Shown: positions 5,916 through 7,786 of the stretch, piece after piece
Numbering within the stretch: the stretch's first letter is position 1
Layout of the letters: every line of letters starts with the position of its first letter
Assembly: GCA_027343725.1 (NCBI GenBank)
Contig: DAHWKH010000165.1
Span: 1 to 7,786 of the forward strand
Origin: Acidiferrobacteraceae bacterium
GTDB taxonomy: Bacteria > Pseudomonadota > Gammaproteobacteria > Acidiferrobacterales > Acidiferrobacteraceae
Reading direction: 5' to 3'
DNA: 7,786 nt
The notes under the pieces: model-generated
What the model was told of the DNA's origin: nothing
The model's input: only the letters and a program-made list of their open reading frames with translations
Databases searched by the model: none
Made by a program: the position numbers and the translations under genes

Positions 5916-6386
5916 ATGGCGATCTCCCTAACCCTCTTCGTGCAGATGGTCACCTTCGCGGTGCTCATCGTGCTCGTCAACCGCTATCTGTGGGGCCCTT
6001 TGACCGATGTGATGGCGCGCCGGCGCAAGCGCATCGCCGACGGGCTCGCGGCCGCGGAGGAGGGACGCAAGGCGCTCGATCAGGCGCGCGAACGCGAGGA
6101 GGAGATCCTGGCGCTTGCGCGCGAACGCGCGGCCGAATTGCTGGATCAGGCCGAACGCCGCGCGCGCGAGATCATCGAGGAGGCGCGCGAACGCGCGGCC
6201 GAGGAGGGGGCGCAGATCAGCGCCCGCCTGAAGGCCGAGGCCGATAGCGAGATCACGCGCCTGCGCGAGGCGCTGCGCGCCGATGTCGCGCGCCTCGCCC
6301 TGCTCGGCGCCGAACGCGTGGTCGAGCGGGAGATCGACGCCCGTTTGCACGAGCGGCTTTTGCAAGACGTCGCGGGCCGGCTCTGA
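5916..6386 (+). CDS. atpF: F1Fo ATP synthase subunit b (AtpF)
   Basis: Subunit b forms the dimeric peripheral stalk that holds F1 against subunits a and delta. The 156-residue product, the same length as in E. coli, has one N-terminal membrane helix (about 4-22), the conserved VNRYLWGPL hinge, then a long, highly charged helix to the C-terminus. Residues 46-100 form five consecutive 11-residue units, each starting with Ala and mostly reading AxER/ARER (57, 68, 79, 90), the hendecad spacing linked to the right-handed coiled coil proposed for b. The start at 5916 lies 5 bases after the atpE stop and lacks a clear Shine-Dalgarno sequence; MAISLTLFVQM is the expected N-terminus. The open frame further upstream overlaps atpB/atpE in another frame and is spurious. 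Only one b-type gene is seen, with no b/b' pair before atpH. The stop shares one base with the atpH start (TGATG). Confidence 0.96.
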   Translation: MAISLTLFVQMVTFAVLIVLVNRYLWGPLTDVMARRRKRIADGLAAAEEGRKALDQAREREEEILALARERAAELLDQAERRAREIIEEARERAAEEGAQISARLKAEADSEITRLREALRADVARLALLGAERVVEREIDARLHERLLQDVAGRL

Positions 6387-6919
6387 TGAGCGGCGAGACC
6401 GAGGCCGTGGCCCGACCGTACGCGCGGGCACTGCTGTCAGCGACCGGCGCCGACCGCGGCCTGGTGCAGGAGTGTCTTGCGGCCGTGACCCTGGCCTTGC
6501 GGGACGCGCGCGTCGCGGCGCTTGTCACCGACCCGCGGGTCGACGCCGCAGCGCTCGCTCAGGCCTTCGCGCTTCCCGACGCCCCCTGCGAGAGCGTCCG
6601 GCGCCTCGTGCGGCTCCTGATCGAGAACCGCCGGCTCACGCTCTTGCCGGAGATCGCGCGTGCCTTTACGGAACTGAAAGACGAGGTCGAGAACCGGGTG
6701 CAGGCCACGATCACGAGCGCGCAGCCGCTTGCCCCGGAAGAGATCGAGCGGCTGCGCGCGGCGCTCGCCCGCCGCACCGGGTGCGACGTCGTCGTGCGCG
6801 CCGAGGTCGACCCGGCGCTGCTCGCGGGCGTCATCGTGCAGCACGGCGACAAGGTGTTCGACGGCTCGGTACGCGGGCGTCTGGCGGCGCTCGCGCAGCG
6901 ACTGCGCCTGCCTTCTTGA
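6386..6919 (+). CDS. atpH: F1Fo ATP synthase subunit delta (AtpH)
   Basis: Delta (the OSCP homologue) sits on top of F1 and joins the alpha N-termini to the b dimer. The 177-residue product equals the E. coli length. It starts with the family motif ARPYARALLSA (9-19), has a helical N-terminal domain including RRLVRLLIENRRLTLLPEIARAF (71-93), then the mixed C-terminal domain with VQATITSAQPLAPEEIERLRAAL and the signature DPALLAGVIVQHGDKVFDGSVRGRLAAL (about 142-169). ATG 6386 overlaps the last base of the atpF stop. There is no good ribosome binding site, so translation is probably coupled to atpF. The region 6920-6932 between it and atpA contains only the atpA ribosome binding site. Confidence 0.96.
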   Translation: MSGETEAVARPYARALLSATGADRGLVQECLAAVTLALRDARVAALVTDPRVDAAALAQAFALPDAPCESVRRLVRLLIENRRLTLLPEIARAFTELKDEVENRVQATITSAQPLAPEEIERLRAALARRTGCDVVVRAEVDPALLAGVIVQHGDKVFDGSVRGRLAALAQRLRLPS

Positions 6920-6923
6920 GGAG
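6919..6923 (+). promoter_or_regulatory. Ribosome binding site of atpA
   Basis: AGGAG begins on the last base of the atpH stop codon and ends 9 bases before ATG 6933. It supports independent initiation of the alpha subunit, which is needed in three copies per enzyme. Confidence 0.65.
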
Positions 6924-6932
6924 AAAACGGTT

Positions 6933-7786
6933 ATGGCCCTGAAACCGAGCGAGATCTCGGACGTCATCAAGCAACGGATCGAACAGCTGGCGCCGCCCGC
7001 CACGACGCTCACCGGCACCATCATGGGATTGAGCGACGGGATCGCCCGCATCCACGGCCTCGACGAGGTCATGCAGGGCGAGATGCTGGAGTTCCCCGGC
7101 GGCACCATCGGGCTTGCGTTGAATCTCGAACGCGACGCCGTGGGGGCCGTGATCCTCGGCGAGTACGAACACCTCGCCGAGGGCGATACGGTCAAGTCCA
7201 CCGGACGCATCCTCGAGGTGCCGGTGGGGCCGGGACTCCTCGGGCGCGTGGTCGACGCCCTGGGTCGCCCGCTCGATGGGCGCGGGGATGTGGCCGCCGA
7301 GACCACGTCCCCGGTCGAGAAGGTCGCGCCCGGCGTCATCGCGCGCCGCTCCGTGACCCAGCCCTTGCAGACCGGCATCAAGGCGATCGACGCGATGGTG
7401 CCGATCGGCCGCGGCCAACGCGAGCTCATCATCGGTGATCGCCAGACCGGGAAGACCGCGCTTGCGCTCGATGCGATCCTGGCGCAGCGCGGGACCGGCG
7501 TGAAGTGCATCTATGTCGCGGTGGGGCAGAAGGCCTCGAGTGTCGCAGGCGTCGTGCAGCGCCTCACGGAACTCGGGGCCATGGAGCACACCACGGTGAT
7601 CGCGGCGACCGCCGCCGATTCCGCGGCCATGCAATACCTCGCGCCCTACAGCGGCTGCGCCATGGGGGAATATTTCCGGGATCGCGGCGAGGACGCGCTG
7701 ATCGTCTACGATGACCTCACGAAGCAGGCCTGGGCCTACCGGCAGATCTCGCTGCTCTTGCGCCGGCCGCCGGGGCGCGAGGCCTA
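6933..7786 (+). CDS. atpA: F1Fo ATP synthase subunit alpha (AtpA), 3' end missing
   Basis: Alpha forms the F1 hexamer with beta and carries the non-catalytic nucleotide sites. The frame runs open from ATG 6933 to the window edge, giving 284 complete codons, just over half of a usual ~510-residue protein. It begins MALKPSEISDVIKQRIEQL, close to the E. coli N-terminus that binds delta. The N-terminal beta-barrel follows (GTIMGLSDGIARIHGL, 28-43), then GRVVDALGRPLDG (104-116), the Walker A loop GDRQTGKT (168-175), CIYVAVGQKAS (192-202), the LAPYSGCAMGEYFRDRGEDALIVYDDLTKQ block with the Walker B strand ALIVYDD (255-261), and RQISLLLRRPPGREA at the end. All nucleotide-site residues in the visible part are intact. 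The incomplete last codon begins TA, most likely Tyr as in related sequences. The genes for gamma, beta and epsilon are expected to follow. Confidence 0.97.
   Translation, partial: MALKPSEISDVIKQRIEQLAPPATTLTGTIMGLSDGIARIHGLDEVMQGEMLEFPGGTIGLALNLERDAVGAVILGEYEHLAEGDTVKSTGRILEVPVGPGLLGRVVDALGRPLDGRGDVAAETTSPVEKVAPGVIARRSVTQPLQTGIKAIDAMVPIGRGQRELIIGDRQTGKTALALDAILAQRGTGVKCIYVAVGQKASSVAGVVQRLTELGAMEHTTVIAATAADSAAMQYLAPYSGCAMGEYFRDRGEDALIVYDDLTKQAWAYRQISLLLRRPPGREA

Overview
The window is a contiguous piece of core bacterial chromosome, with every gene on the + strand. It is very G+C-rich (roughly two-thirds or more by eye). The gene order is mnmG (5' end missing) - rsmG - parA - parB - small secreted Sel1-like gene - atpI - atpB - atpE - atpF - atpH - atpA (3' end missing). 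This order, a single b subunit of 156 residues, a 177-residue delta subunit and MnmG/ParB sequences close to E. coli and Pseudomonas relatives all point to a gammaproteobacterium. A betaproteobacterium shares the same layout and is not excluded. No plasmid, phage, transposon, CRISPR or defence gene is visible.

Bases 1-3972 hold the 'gid-par' block: mnmG (tRNA wobble-uridine modification), rsmG (16S rRNA m7G methylation), parA and parB (chromosome segregation). These four are joined by 4-base GTGA/ATGA/GTGA overlaps and almost certainly form one transcript. This block normally lies close to the replication origin, but no DnaA-box cluster is present in this window. A 106-residue exported protein with one Sel1-like repeat follows parB by 10 bases behind a strong ribosome binding site. 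It is the only gene here that is not a familiar core gene.

Bases 4304-4408 are the one real regulatory gap. They contain a 17-bp palindrome and a good sigma-70 type promoter (TTGACC, 18 bp, TATACT) pointing at the ATP synthase operon. Bases 4409-7786 hold atpI and the F1Fo ATP synthase genes for a, c, b, delta and most of the nucleotide-binding part of alpha. The remaining genes (gamma, beta, epsilon) are expected beyond the right edge. Translation signals look matched to subunit copy number: atpE (c ring) and atpA (alpha, three copies) have strong ribosome binding sites, and atpE also has a pyrimidine-rich leader, whereas atpB, atpF and atpH rely on overlap or tight coupling.

I did not find a new biological system. 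The points most worth a second look are the small Sel1-like gene wedged between parB and atpI, a c subunit with a glutamate carboxylate and a tryptophan beside it, an unusually regular 11-residue repeat in the b subunit, the atp promoter palindrome, and a degenerate parS-like half-site over the parB start codon.
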